Below are positions 30,267 through 39,387 of a stretch of 64,000 bases of DNA, piece after piece. Source of the stretch: Bartonella tamiae Th239 (lineage in GTDB: Bacteria; Pseudomonadota; Alphaproteobacteria; Rhizobiales; Rhizobiaceae). The notes under the pieces are model-generated. The model ran no database searches. It was given only the letters and a program-made list of their open reading frames with translations, and was not told the origin of the DNA. How positions within the stretch are numbered: the stretch's first letter is position 1; each line of letters begins with the position of its first letter. The DNA is taken from assembly GCF_000278275.1 (NCBI RefSeq), contig NZ_JH725147.1:1228849-1292848 (forward strand), read 5' to 3'. The position numbers and the translations under genes were made by a program.

Positions 30267-31652
30267 ATGTCCGTAGATATTTTAATGCCTGCGCTTTCGC
30301 CGACAATGGAAGAAGGCAAACTGTCCAAATGGGTTAAAAAAGAAGGCGATAAAGTTGCCTCAGGCGATGTTTTGGCGGAAATCGAAACCGATAAGGCCAC
30401 GATGGAAGTTGAAGCTGTAGACCAGGGAACTTTAGGTAAAATATTAATCCCTGAAGGCAGTGAAGCCGTTAAAGTCAATACACCGATTGCGATTTTATTG
30501 GAAGAAGGTGAAACGCTTGATGATCTTAATAAAGCGGTCAATCCTTCAAAAACCGCAGCTGAAAAAGAGTCAGAAAAAAAGCCAGCGCCTGAATCGGCAG
30601 CGCCAACTGTTGCGGCTCCTCCACCAGCAATTGTTGCTTCTGATCCTGATATACCGGAAGGTACAGAAATGGTGATGACCACTGTGCGTGATGCACTTAA
30701 TCAAGCACTCGCAGAAGAAATGCGCCGTGATGAAAATGTTTTCTTGATGGGAGAAGAAGTCGCTGAGTATCAAGGTGCGTATAAAATTAGTCAGGGGCTT
30801 TTAGAAGAGTTTGGCGCTCGACGTGTTGTTGATACACCAATAACAGAGCATGGCTTTACAGGACTTGGTGTGGGTGCAGCATTTGGTGGACTGCGACCAA
30901 TTGTTGAATTTATGACATTTAATTTTGCTATGCAGGCAATTGACCAAATTATTAATTCGGCTGCAAAAACGCGTTATATGTCAGGTGGTCAGATGTCTGC
31001 ACCAATGGTCTTTAGAGGACCAAACGGAGCCGCTGCACGTGTTGGTGCGCAACACTCTCAATGTTATGCAGCATGGTACAGCCATGTTCCTGGTTTGAAA
31101 GTTGTTATGCCTTATACTGCAGCCGATGCGAAAGGACTTTTAAAAGCGGCAATTCGTGATGATAATCCCGTTATCTTTCTAGAAAATGAATTGCTTTATG
31201 GGCATCAGTTTGAAGTACCAAAATTGGATGATTTCGTATTGCCTATCGGTAAAGCGCGTATTCATAAAGTGGGAAATGATGTCACGCTTGTTGCCTTTGG
31301 TATGGGAATGAATTATGCTGTCCAAGCTCTTCCTGAGCTTGAAAAGCTCGGTATTGATGCTGAACTTATTGATTTAAGAACAATTCGTCCAATGGATTTG
31401 CCAACAGTCCTTGAATCCGTCAAAAAAACAGGTCGCTTGGTGACAGTTGAAGAAGGGTTTCCTCAATCTTCTGTTGGAACCGAAATTGCAACACGAGTTA
31501 TGCAACAAGCGTTTGATTATTTAGATGCTCCAATATTAACGATTGCTGGTAAAGACGTTCCAATGCCTTATGCAGCCAATCTTGAAAAATTAGCATTGCC
31601 AAATGTTACTGAAGTTGTCGATGCAGTAAAATCAGTTACCTATAAGGCCTAA
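30267..31652 (+). CDS. pdhB: Pyruvate dehydrogenase E1 component subunit beta with N-terminal lipoyl domain
   Basis: The beta subunit of E1, here carrying an extra N-terminal lipoyl domain (residues 1-80; lipoyl Lys in [11 protein letters not shown]) joined by an Ala/Pro-rich linker to the transketolase-type domain that starts near [16 protein letters not shown] lipoyl domain on E1-beta is a known arrangement in Hyphomicrobiales. The lipoyl-coding DNA is very similar to that at the start of pdhC. AGAGAGGAAAGCGACT gives the ribosome-binding site, 15 bases after pdhA. Confidence 0.96.
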   Translation: MSVDILMPALSPTMEEGKLSKWVKKEGDKVASGDVLAEIETDKATMEVEAVDQGTLGKILIPEGSEAVKVNTPIAILLEEGETLDDLNKAVNPSKTAAEKESEKKPAPESAAPTVAAPPPAIVASDPDIPEGTEMVMTTVRDALNQALAEEMRRDENVFLMGEEVAEYQGAYKISQGLLEEFGARRVVDTPITEHGFTGLGVGAAFGGLRPIVEFMTFNFAMQAIDQIINSAAKTRYMSGGQMSAPMVFRGPNGAAARVGAQHSQCYAAWYSHVPGLKVVMPYTAADAKGLLKAAIRDDNPVIFLENELLYGHQFEVPKLDDFVLPIGKARIHKVGNDVTLVAFGMGMNYAVQALPELEKLGIDAELIDLRTIRPMDLPTVLESVKKTGRLVTVEEGFPQSSVGTEIATRVMQQAFDYLDAPILTIAGKDVPMPYAANLEKLALPNVTEVVDAVKSVTYKA

Positions 31653-31665
31653 AGGAGAGGGCATC

Positions 31666-33048
31666 ATGCCGATTAAAATTACCATGCCCGCGCTTTCACC
31701 TACAATGGAAGAGGGTAATCTTGCGAAATGGAATGTGAAAGAAGGCGATAAGGTTTCTTCAGGTGATGTGATTGCAGAAATCGAAACCGATAAGGCGACG
31801 ATGGAAGTTGAATCAATTGATGAGGGGACAGTGGCTAAAATCATTGTTCCTGAAGGAACACAAGGCGTAAAAGTCAATGCTTTGATTGCTATTCTTGCTG
31901 AAGAGGGTGAAGACACACAAGAAGCGGTAAAAAAGGCTGAGTCCTCTTCATCTGCTCAACCAACCGAACAACACATAAACGCAGAAACAGAAAATAATGA
32001 GCAAAAAACTGTAGAAAGTGTTATGGATAAAAAAGCGGAGACTGCTTCAACGAATGAACGTGCTTTTTCACTGAATCAATTCGAAACCCCCAAAAAATCT
32101 GGAGATGGAACAAAACGGGTTTTTGCTTCGCCTTTAGCGCGTCGTTTAGCAAGTCAAAACAGTCTTGATTTAAATACACTTTCTGGTACGGGGCCCCATG
32201 GCCGTATTATTAAGCGCGATGTTGATAAAGCGCTCGCAAATGGTTCAACGCAAAAATCGGTTTCCACAGCCGATCAAAACATATCTAATGTTTCAAGTTC
32301 AAATGATGAGCAAATTTTAAAACTCTTTCATCAAGATGAATATGAAATTGTGCCACATGATGGTATGCGAAAAACGATTGCCAAACGTTTGGTAGAATCC
32401 AAACAAACTGTTCCGCATTTTTACGTAACGATTGATTGTGAACTTGATTCTTTGCTGAAAATGCGTTCGGAACTCAATAACGCGGCACCAATGCAAACGA
32501 ATGAGCATGGCGAAAAGCCATCTTACCGTTTATCGGTCAACGATTTCATCATAAAAGCGACGGCAATGGCGTTAAAAGCTATTCCTGATGCAAATGTTTC
32601 TTGGATGGATAGCGGTATGATAAGGCACAAATATGCTGATGTTGGCGTTGCTGTTTCCATACCAAATGGTCTTATTACACCAATTGTACGACATGCAGAT
32701 GAAAAGTCACTATCAACCATATCAAATGAAATGAAAGATTTAGCTAAACGTGCTCGCGATCGTAAGTTGAAACCTGATGAATACCAAGGCGGAACGACAG
32801 CGGTCTCGAATATGGGCATGTTTGGTGTTAAAGATTTTGCAGCGATTATCAATCCACCACATGCAACAATTTTTGCAATTGGTGCTGGCGAAGAACGCGC
32901 CATAGTCAAAAATGGTGCTGTGACAATTGCAACAATGATGTCGGTTACAATTTCAACTGATCATCGAGCTGTTGACGGTGCTTTAGCCGCAGAACTTGCA
33001 CAAGCGTTCAAAAAATTGATCGAAAATCCGCTGAGTATGTTGGTGTGA
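31666..33048 (+). CDS. pdhC: Dihydrolipoamide acetyltransferase (PDH E2)
   Basis: The E2 core of pyruvate dehydrogenase, transferring the acetyl group from lipoamide to CoA. Layout: one lipoyl domain (residues 1-80, [11 protein letters not shown]), a Ser/Glu-rich linker, a peripheral-subunit-binding domain (VFASPLARRLASQ ... GPHGRIIKRDV, about 145-185), and the catalytic domain with active-site STDHRAVDGALAAELAQ near the C-terminus. The 460 residues are complete. AGGAGAGG precedes the ATG, 13 bases after pdhB. Confidence 0.97.
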   Translation: MPIKITMPALSPTMEEGNLAKWNVKEGDKVSSGDVIAEIETDKATMEVESIDEGTVAKIIVPEGTQGVKVNALIAILAEEGEDTQEAVKKAESSSSAQPTEQHINAETENNEQKTVESVMDKKAETASTNERAFSLNQFETPKKSGDGTKRVFASPLARRLASQNSLDLNTLSGTGPHGRIIKRDVDKALANGSTQKSVSTADQNISNVSSSNDEQILKLFHQDEYEIVPHDGMRKTIAKRLVESKQTVPHFYVTIDCELDSLLKMRSELNNAAPMQTNEHGEKPSYRLSVNDFIIKATAMALKAIPDANVSWMDSGMIRHKYADVGVAVSIPNGLITPIVRHADEKSLSTISNEMKDLAKRARDRKLKPDEYQGGTTAVSNMGMFGVKDFAAIINPPHATIFAIGAGEERAIVKNGAVTIATMMSVTISTDHRAVDGALAAELAQAFKKLIENPLSMLV

Positions 33049-33049
33049 T

Positions 33050-33691
33050 ATGACCAAAACAATTCTGGCTTATGGAGATTCACTTACATGGGGCGTTAAT
33101 CCGCTAGGACCTTCGCGTCATGAAAGTGTGAACCGTTGGCCAGTCGTGTTACAAACGCATCTGTCTGAAAAAGTGACTATTATTGCTGAAGGATTACGCG
33201 GTCGCACAACAGTCTTTAATGACTATAGTGTTGGCGAAGATCGTCAAGGTGCGCGTATTTTGCCAACACTATTAGCAACACATCAGCCAGTTGACCTTGT
33301 TATTATTTTGTTGGGTACCAATGATTTGAAATCATATTTGGGTGGCTCTGCAGCTTCTGCGGCTCAAGGAATGAGACGATTAATTGAAATTGTTCGCACA
33401 TATCCTTATCTTAATCCAACGCCGCTACCAGAAATTATCATTGTTTCACCACCTCATCTGGTTGAAACGGCTGATCAAAATACAAATCAGCGTTTTATCA
33501 ATGGGATAAGTGAATCAAAAAAATTAGCTATGTTTTATTCTGATCTATGTGATGAATTGGAGTGTAGTTTTTTTGATGCCGCATCTGTGGCTTATGCCTC
33601 GTCAGTTGATGGCATTCATCTTGATGAAACAAATTCTAAAGCTATTGGTAAAGGTCTTGCGCCTATCGTGCGCATGGTTTTGGGTCTTTAG
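33050..33691 (+). CDS. SGNH/GDSL-family hydrolase (arylesterase-like)
   Basis: A lipase/esterase-type hydrolase of 213 residues with no signal peptide. Block I is YGDSLTWGVNP (nucleophile Ser), block III is LLGTNDLK, and block V is DGIHLDE, giving the Ser-Asp-His triad. The natural substrate is unknown. It starts 2 bases after the pdhC stop (TGATATG) and is followed by lpdA, so it belongs to the PDH transcript. Many Hyphomicrobiales keep it there, without an explained link to pyruvate metabolism. Confidence 0.9.
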   Translation: MTKTILAYGDSLTWGVNPLGPSRHESVNRWPVVLQTHLSEKVTIIAEGLRGRTTVFNDYSVGEDRQGARILPTLLATHQPVDLVIILLGTNDLKSYLGGSAASAAQGMRRLIEIVRTYPYLNPTPLPEIIIVSPPHLVETADQNTNQRFINGISESKKLAMFYSDLCDELECSFFDAASVAYASSVDGIHLDETNSKAIGKGLAPIVRMVLGL

Positions 33692-33718
33692 CAATATTAT
33701 TTCCTAATGGAGGAAAAA

Positions 33719-35179
33719 TTGGTAAACTCTTACGACATTATTGTTATCGGTTCTGGTCCTGGTGGTTATGTAACAGCGATCCGAGCCGCACAACTTGGAT
33801 TTAAAACAGCAATTGTTGAACGTGAACATCTTGGTGGAATATGCCTTAATTGGGGCTGTATACCAACAAAAGCACTTTTGCGTTCAGCTGAGATCAAACA
33901 TTTTACTGAACACGCTAAAGATTATGGTTTGAAGTTGAATGGTCGTATTGAAGCCGATGTCAAAGATGTTGTTCAGCGCTCTCGTAGTGTTTCAGCGCGT
34001 TTGAATGCAGGTGTCGGCTTTTTGATGAAGAAAAATAAAATTGATATTATTTGGGGTGAAGCAAAATTAACAAAAGCGGCTCAAAATGGTCAAGCTGCTG
34101 AATTAAGTGTTTCAAAAACATCAAAACCAGCAAAGCAGCCACAAAATCCAGTTCCGAAAGGTGTGTTAGGTGAGGGACAATATAAAGCCAAGCATATTAT
34201 CGTTGCAACGGGTGCGCGTCCACGCATTCTTCCTGGAATTGAGCCTGATGGTCAAAAAATTTGGACATATTTTGAAGCTATGGTCCCTCAAACAATGCCG
34301 AAATCACTCGTGGTTATGGGATCAGGAGCAATTGGTATAGAATTTGCCTCATTTTATAGGGATATGGGGGCTGAGGTTACAGTTGTTGAAATGATGCCAC
34401 ATATCATGCCAGTGGAGGATATTGAAATTTCAACATTTGCACGCAAACAATTGGAAAAAAAAGGTATTCGCATTTTAACAAATGCTAAAGTTGCGAAAGT
34501 TGAAAAAGCAACGGATAGTGTAAGCGTTCATGTTGATATTGATGGAAAAAATGAAAAAATTACAGCACAAAAGTTAATTTCTGCAGTTGGCGTTCAAGGT
34601 AATATTGAAAATCTAGGACTTGAAGCATTGGGAGTTCAAACGGTTAAAGGTTGTATCACGATCGATGAATGGAGCCGTACTAATGTTGAAGGAATTTATG
34701 CTATTGGTGATGTTGCCGGTCCTCCTATGTTGGCACATAAAGCGGAAGAAGAAGGGGTCATTTGCGTTGAACATATTGCAGGGCTTAAAACTGTGCATCC
34801 TCTTGATAAAGGCAAAATTCCAGGCTGCACTTATTGCACACCACAAGTTGCTTCAGTAGGCTTAACAGAAGAAAAAGCAAAAGCTGGGGGGTATGATATT
34901 CGTGTTGGTCGTTATTCTTTTGCAGCCAATGGTAAAGCTATTGCTCTTGGGGAAGATCAAGGAATAGTGAAAACTATTTTTGATAAAAAAACAGGGCAAT
35001 TGCTTGGCGCACATATGGTTGGAGCCGAGGTAACAGAGCTTATTCAAGGTTTTGTTATTGCGATGAATTTAGAAACAACAGAAGAAGATTTGATGCATAC
35101 AGTTTTCCCACATCCAACGCTTTCAGAAATGATGAAGGAAAGTGTCCTTGATGCTTATGATCAAGTGCTCAATGCATAA
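33719..35179 (+). CDS. lpdA: Dihydrolipoyl dehydrogenase (PDH E3)
   Basis: The flavoprotein that reoxidises dihydrolipoamide with NAD+. Residues visible: FAD-binding GSGPGGYVTA, redox pair Cys42/Cys47 in GGICLNWGCIPTKALL, NAD-binding MGSGAIGIEFASFY, and the C-terminal HPHPTLSEM with the catalytic His. An in-frame ATG at 33707 exists, but GGAGG at 33709-33713 sits inside it and is well placed for TTG at 33719. That start gives a protein beginning VNSYDIIVIG, like relatives. A Lys/Pro/Gln-rich insertion occurs at residues about 135-155. Confidence 0.94.
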   Translation: MVNSYDIIVIGSGPGGYVTAIRAAQLGFKTAIVEREHLGGICLNWGCIPTKALLRSAEIKHFTEHAKDYGLKLNGRIEADVKDVVQRSRSVSARLNAGVGFLMKKNKIDIIWGEAKLTKAAQNGQAAELSVSKTSKPAKQPQNPVPKGVLGEGQYKAKHIIVATGARPRILPGIEPDGQKIWTYFEAMVPQTMPKSLVVMGSGAIGIEFASFYRDMGAEVTVVEMMPHIMPVEDIEISTFARKQLEKKGIRILTNAKVAKVEKATDSVSVHVDIDGKNEKITAQKLISAVGVQGNIENLGLEALGVQTVKGCITIDEWSRTNVEGIYAIGDVAGPPMLAHKAEEEGVICVEHIAGLKTVHPLDKGKIPGCTYCTPQVASVGLTEEKAKAGGYDIRVGRYSFAANGKAIALGEDQGIVKTIFDKKTGQLLGAHMVGAEVTELIQGFVIAMNLETTEEDLMHTVFPHPTLSEMMKESVLDAYDQVLNA

Positions 35180-35256
35180 GCTTTTTTACAAAGCATGATT
35201 TAAATTTTGGCAGTTTAAGCTCCATATAAAGTGGCATAGCGTTTTTGAGGTCTGAA

Positions 35257-36222
35257 ATGGTTACCGTTGTCGATACACTTACAAATAGGCGTCCAAGGCA
35301 TCCAGAAAAGGCACATCGCCCTGACTCTGTGGTTTTAAAAAAACCCGACTGGATTAGGGTTAAAGCGCCGAATTCACGAACTTATGCCGAAACGCGGGAT
35401 ATTGTTCGCACAAATAAATTGGTGACTGTTTGTGAAGAAGCCGGTTGCCCAAATGTAGGTGAATGTTGGGATCAGCGTCATGCAAGTTTTATGATTTTAG
35501 GTGAAATTTGCACACGTGCTTGTGCATTTTGTAATGTTACAACAGGTATTCCATTGCCAATTGATAAAGATGAACCTGAACGTGTAGCTGACGCAGTTGC
35601 TCAGATGGGTTTAAAACATGTTGTAATAACCTCTGTTGATCGTGATGATATGCCTGATGGTGGCGCACAACATTTTGCTGATGTCATCCATGCCATTCGT
35701 CGTAAATCCCCATTAACCACGGTTGAAATTTTGACACCTGATTTTCGTCATAAGGAAGGAGCGATTGAAACGGTCGTTGCTGCGAAACCTGATGTTTTTA
35801 ATCACAATCTGGAAACAGTTCCTTCAAAATATTTGAAAGTCCGCCCGGGTGCACGGTATTTTCACTCAATACGCCTGCTGCAACAAGTTAAAGAATTGGA
35901 TCCAACAATTTTTACCAAGTCAGGAATTATGGTGGGGCTTGGTGAAGAAAGAAATGAAATTTTGCAATTGATGGATGATTTGCGTAGTGCCGACGTTGAT
36001 TTTATGACGATTGGTCAATATTTACAGCCGACGCGTAAACATCATCCAGTTATTCGTTTTGTGCCGCCAGATGAGTTTGAGTCACTTGCAACTATTGGTA
36101 AAACAAAAGGTTTTTTACATATGGCCTCTAGTCCTTTGACACGCTCTTCGCACCATGCGGGGGATGATTTTGCTGCATTGCAAAAGGCTCGTGCAGAAAA
36201 AGTCGCAAAAAAAGGTCGCTGA
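35257..36222 (+). CDS. lipA: Lipoyl synthase
   Basis: A radical-SAM enzyme that inserts two sulfurs into protein-bound octanoyl groups, providing lipoate for PdhB, PdhC and other carriers. The auxiliary cluster cysteines are 59, 64 and 70 ([12 protein letters not shown]), and the radical-SAM cluster is CTRACAFC at 85-92. The C-terminal [10 protein letters not shown] is conserved. TGAGG at 35246-35250 supports the ATG at 35257 rather than an upstream TTG at 35245. Its location beside the PDH genes makes functional sense. Confidence 0.97.
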   Translation: MVTVVDTLTNRRPRHPEKAHRPDSVVLKKPDWIRVKAPNSRTYAETRDIVRTNKLVTVCEEAGCPNVGECWDQRHASFMILGEICTRACAFCNVTTGIPLPIDKDEPERVADAVAQMGLKHVVITSVDRDDMPDGGAQHFADVIHAIRRKSPLTTVEILTPDFRHKEGAIETVVAAKPDVFNHNLETVPSKYLKVRPGARYFHSIRLLQQVKELDPTIFTKSGIMVGLGEERNEILQLMDDLRSADVDFMTIGQYLQPTRKHHPVIRFVPPDEFESLATIGKTKGFLHMASSPLTRSSHHAGDDFAALQKARAEKVAKKGR

Positions 36223-36683
36223 TGCCAACATTTACAACGCATCGTTTGGTGCATCATAGCCCTAAGCAAATGTTTGATCTTGTGGCGGATGTAGAAAGTT
36301 ATCCTGAATTTTTGCCTATGTGTGATGCGTTGATTGTACGTTCACGTAAAGAAGATGGTCAAAAAACACTTTTGATTGCTGATATGACAGTCGGCTATAA
36401 AATGATACGAGAAAGTTTCACAACGCAAGTTTTTTTAAATTCTGAAGATTTATCTATTCATGTCAAATATATTGATGGACCATTTCGTTATTTAGAAAAT
36501 CGTTGGCTTTTCCATGCTAAGGATAACGATCATTCGTCTAACATAGAATTTTTTATCGATTATGAATTTAAAAATCGTATGCTTGGATTAGTTATGGGAT
36601 CAATGTTTGATATTGCTTTTAGAAAGTTTTCAGAAGCTTTTGAAAAGCGCGCTGATAACATTTATGGAACGATTAGGGAATAA
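36222..36683 (+). CDS. ratA: START-like/Coq10-type polyketide cyclase family protein (RatA)
   Basis: A 153-residue START-like hydrophobic-pocket protein. HHSPKQMFDLVADVESYPEFLPMC (quoted in part) is the RatA/Coq10 signature. Alphaproteobacterial members are usually linked to ubiquinone function, like mitochondrial Coq10, while the E. coli relative RatA was reported as a ribosome-associated toxin; the former is more likely here. The start overlaps the lipA stop by one base (TGATG), so the two are coupled. Confidence 0.88.
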   Translation: MPTFTTHRLVHHSPKQMFDLVADVESYPEFLPMCDALIVRSRKEDGQKTLLIADMTVGYKMIRESFTTQVFLNSEDLSIHVKYIDGPFRYLENRWLFHAKDNDHSSNIEFFIDYEFKNRMLGLVMGSMFDIAFRKFSEAFEKRADNIYGTIRE

Positions 36684-36833
36684 AAAATAATCTTCACAAA
36701 TATTTAAATATGCATTTATTCTTTAAAATTGATATTCGTCATCTTAAAGTGTAATTTTAATAATATGAAATTAAAAATATTTTACAATCTATTGATAATT
36801 TATTTTCTTAAAAAAATAGAGCATATATAAGTT

Positions 36834-37313
36834 TTATTCGCAAATAAAATCGAGGGCTCGCTCAACTGTCTTTTGACGAATTTTTGCTCGTTCAAGCGTT
36901 CCAAAATTTTCTTCTTTATGTCGTGTTCTATGGTTTTTACGCGCCACAGCAAAATGAACAAGTCCAACAGGTTTTCGTGTTTTATCACTTTTAGGCCCAG
37001 CAATGCCGGTGACTGCTATTGTAATATCAGCTGTTGAGTGACGAAGCCCCCCTTCTGCCATTGCGATTGCAACTTCGCGAGAAACAGCACCATGTGTTTC
37101 AATTAAAATAGGCGAAACTGCAACCAAACGGCTTTTTGCTTCATTAGAATAAGTTATAAAGCCACAGTCGACAACATCAGAAGATCCACTAATATCAGTG
37201 AGACTTGCAATAATAAGCCCTGCTGTGCAAGATTCTACAGTCACAAGTCGCATATTTTCATTTCGACAAAAGGCCAGAACTTTCATTGCTTTTTCTTCTG
37301 CAATCATAGACAT
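36834..37313 (-). CDS. pncC: CinA C-terminal-domain protein, nicotinamide-nucleotide amidase PncC-like
   Basis: A stand-alone CinA C-terminal domain (159 residues), the family that deamidates nicotinamide mononucleotide for NAD recycling. [15 protein letters not shown] contains the conserved catalytic Ser, and [13 protein letters not shown] and [16 protein letters not shown] are typical. The loop after TGIAGP reads [10 protein letters not shown] instead of the usual GG-containing form, so the active-site loop deviates. It overlaps the ispDF stop by 10 bases. GGAAG precedes the ATG at 37313; an ATG at 37307 is the alternative. Confidence 0.88.
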   Translation of the reverse strand: MSMIAEEKAMKVLAFCRNENMRLVTVESCTAGLIIASLTDISGSSDVVDCGFITYSNEAKSRLVAVSPILIETHGAVSREVAIAMAEGGLRHSTADITIAVTGIAGPKSDKTRKPVGLVHFAVARKNHRTRHKEENFGTLERAKIRQKTVERALDFICE

Positions 37314-38527
37314 GAAGGTACTTCCCCCGGATAAATAACATTGGCCGTCGCAATAGCTGCGATACCTTCTTTACGACCAATAAATCCTATTTTTTCATTG
37401 GTTGTTGCTTTGATTGAAATGCGATCAGCAGATATTCCCAACATCGCCATTAGTGCATTTGTCATCGCTTCACGATGCGGACCGATTTTTGGTTCTTCTG
37501 CTATGAGCGTAATATCTATATTAATAATGCGACCATGTGCATGTTTTATCAGATTGACTGCATGTCGAACGAAAACATTAGATGCGACATTTTTCCATTT
37601 TTGCTCTGATGGTGGAAAATGGGTTCCAATATCACCGGCGCCTCGAGTTGCCAAAAGAGCATCGGTTAAGGCATGTAGACCGACATCAGCATCGGAATGC
37701 CCTTTTAATTGTCGATCATAAGGAATTTTCACGCCACATAATGTGACAGATTCCCCTGACTCAAATGCATGAACATCGTAACCATTTCCTGTTCGAATAT
37801 CTGGAAAATTTGATGATGTTTCATATGGCAGCACTTTTTCATTCCTTACGCGTTGTTTGGCTCGTATCAAATCTTCTGGCCATGTGATTTTAAAATTATC
37901 GCTGTCACCTTGCATGATTTTCACACTAAGACCAGCCCATTCTGCAATTGCTGAGTCATCAGTAAAAGTTAAAAGATTTTCAGTAAAGGCTTTTTCATGT
38001 GCTTGTAAAATTGCTTGATAAGGAAACGCTTGTGGTGTTTGTGCGTAAAAAAGATGGTGACGAGAAATCGTTTCGCAAACATAGTTATTTTTGTCACTAC
38101 GCTTTAATGTATCAGAAACAGGAAGAGCAGGTAAAACACCTCTATCAAAGCTTAATTGATCAATAATATCGTGTAATAAATGATCGTTAATAAAAGGGCG
38201 TACGCCATCATGAATAAAAACATAATTTGGATTATGGTCTTTTAAAGCACGCAAGCCATTTAAAGTGGAAACTTGCCGGGTTGCATCTCCATAAACAATT
38301 TTTATACGATCAGAAAAATCTTCAAGTTTTTCGTAACATATCTGTTTATCATCGCGATGAATGACAAGAATAATCGTTGAAAAAAGCTTAGATTTTACAA
38401 AAGAGCGTAGTGTATGAAAAATTATAGCATGCTTATCAAGCATACGATATTGCTTTGGACCGTCATGGGGCGTGCCGATACGTTCCCCACGTCCTGCCGC
38501 TAATATGATGGCTGCAACAGATATAAT
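37304..38527 (-). CDS. ispDF: Bifunctional IspD/IspF (2-C-methyl-D-erythritol 4-phosphate cytidylyltransferase / MECDP synthase), apparent non-canonical start
   Basis: Two steps of the MEP isoprenoid pathway in one chain. The IspD half has the CTP-binding loop [14 protein letters not shown] and GPKQYRML, then HDGVRPF and FTDDSA. The IspF half begins GNGYDVHAF and contains [17 protein letters not shown], with metal-binding Asp/His. The first ATG (38443) lies after the essential CTP loop, so it cannot be the start. Between the in-frame TAA at 38543-38545 (the rirA stop) and the loop there is no ATG, GTG, TTG or CTG. ATT (38527) or ATA (38524) follow a CGAGGA ribosome-binding site at 38531-38536 by 3 and 6 bases. 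From ATT the protein is 407 residues, normal for IspDF. Confidence 0.85.
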   Translation of the reverse strand: MISVAAIILAAGRGERIGTPHDGPKQYRMLDKHAIIFHTLRSFVKSKLFSTIILVIHRDDKQICYEKLEDFSDRIKIVYGDATRQVSTLNGLRALKDHNPNYVFIHDGVRPFINDHLLHDIIDQLSFDRGVLPALPVSDTLKRSDKNNYVCETISRHHLFYAQTPQAFPYQAILQAHEKAFTENLLTFTDDSAIAEWAGLSVKIMQGDSDNFKITWPEDLIRAKQRVRNEKVLPYETSSNFPDIRTGNGYDVHAFESGESVTLCGVKIPYDRQLKGHSDADVGLHALTDALLATRGAGDIGTHFPPSEQKWKNVASNVFVRHAVNLIKHAHGRIINIDITLIAEEPKIGPHREAMTNALMAMLGISADRISIKATTNEKIGFIGRKEGIAAIATANVIYPGEVPSCL

Positions 38528-38542
38528 CGATCCTCGTTTTAA

Positions 38543-39001
38543 TTAACTCGCCAATTGACGAGTGTCTTCATCAACATCTATGCCTAATTGGCGACGTAAA
38601 TTAGGGCGTTGTAAATCAGCAATTGATGTTGCTGATAAAACATTAAAAAACGCTTTTAGTGCTTTACTTAGTGTGGCATTAAGCCCGCAGGCATCTACCA
38701 ATGGGCATTCTATCGCATCATTTTCAAAACATTCTGCCATGGCAAAATTATCTTCCGTAATTTTGACGACATCTGCCACAGAAATATCTTCAGCTGGTTT
38801 AGCTAGTTTTACACCGCCGTTACGACCACGAACAGTATGCATTAAACCCGCTTCAACAAGTGGATGAAGAATTTTAAACAAAAATAACTCTGATACAGAA
38901 TAGGCTTTAGCAATTTCAGGTACACGACTAAGTTCACCCGAATTGGCTGCACAGTACATTAACATACGAATAGCGTAATTTGTCTGTTTTGTTAGCCGCA
39001 T
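38543..39001 (-). CDS. rirA: Rrf2-family iron-responsive regulator RirA
   Basis: A Rrf2-type repressor that senses iron through an iron-sulfur cluster and controls iron-uptake genes in Hyphomicrobiales. The winged helix is MRLTKQTNYAIRML at the start, with recognition region VSELFLFKILHPLV. The cluster ligands Cys91, Cys99 and Cys105 (in AECF, IECPL, DACGL) match the spacing of RirA and distinguish it from IscR only slightly; the wording SELFLFKIL favours RirA. Its stop is in frame with the following ispDF frame. An Irr-box-like palindrome lies 38 bases upstream. Confidence 0.9.
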   Translation of the reverse strand: MRLTKQTNYAIRMLMYCAANSGELSRVPEIAKAYSVSELFLFKILHPLVEAGLMHTVRGRNGGVKLAKPAEDISVADVVKITEDNFAMAECFENDAIECPLVDACGLNATLSKALKAFFNVLSATSIADLQRPNLRRQLGIDVDEDTRQLAS

Positions 39002-39387
39002 GATTGCCTCTCTTCAATTACTTCGATATTAGAGTTAGTTTAGAACTATTCTGAAATTTGTGGAAGTCTTTTTTTATTTTTTTTGCAGTCATTTAAAAAT
39101 GACACTGACACAGCATTATGACTTTTTCATGTGATACTCTTCATATACAGATTTCCTTTGTATCATATGCAGTAAAAAAGTAGAAAGTATTATAAATTGC
39201 GTCTTATTTGTTCTCTTTTTCTCACATCAATTGTAACATAATTCATAGTGCTTATCATCTTTTGATGAAACGATTTTCATGGGATGTGATAAAAAATTTC
39301 AAAGACTTGTTTATAATAGAACTATATCGACAATTCACAGATTTTGTGTTGTATTTTCGCCACAATGTGTTGCCAGTTTACAACGAA
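39002..39387. other. Divergent promoter region between rirA and ntrY
   Basis: An AT-rich region of about 386 bases. It holds the Irr-box-like palindrome near rirA. The frame of ntrY stays open leftwards to a TTG at 39208, but the extra sequence encodes no recognisable NtrY segment and looks like intergenic DNA, so it is treated here as non-coding. No RNA gene was recognised. Confidence 0.5.
39039..39055. promoter_or_regulatory. Irr-box (ICE)-like palindrome upstream of rirA
   Basis: TTTAGAA-CTA-TTCTGAA is a 7-3-7 inverted repeat with one mismatch, close to the iron control element reported for the heme-responsive regulator Irr in Rhizobiales (as remembered, TTTAGAA-N3-TTCTAAA). It lies 38 bases before the rirA ATG, a promoter-like distance. 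Its function is inferred from similarity and position only. Confidence 0.55.

Noticed and set aside
30230-30682. Minus-strand open frame, and a very similar one at 31632-31916
   Set aside because: They are antisense shadows of the lipoyl-domain DNA in pdhB and pdhC; they resemble each other only because the two lipoyl domains are homologous.
39208-39387. N-terminal extension of ntrY from a TTG start
   Set aside because: It adds about 60 residues with no match to the NtrY N-terminus as I know it, is AT-rich like the neighbouring intergenic DNA, and lacks a ribosome-binding site.
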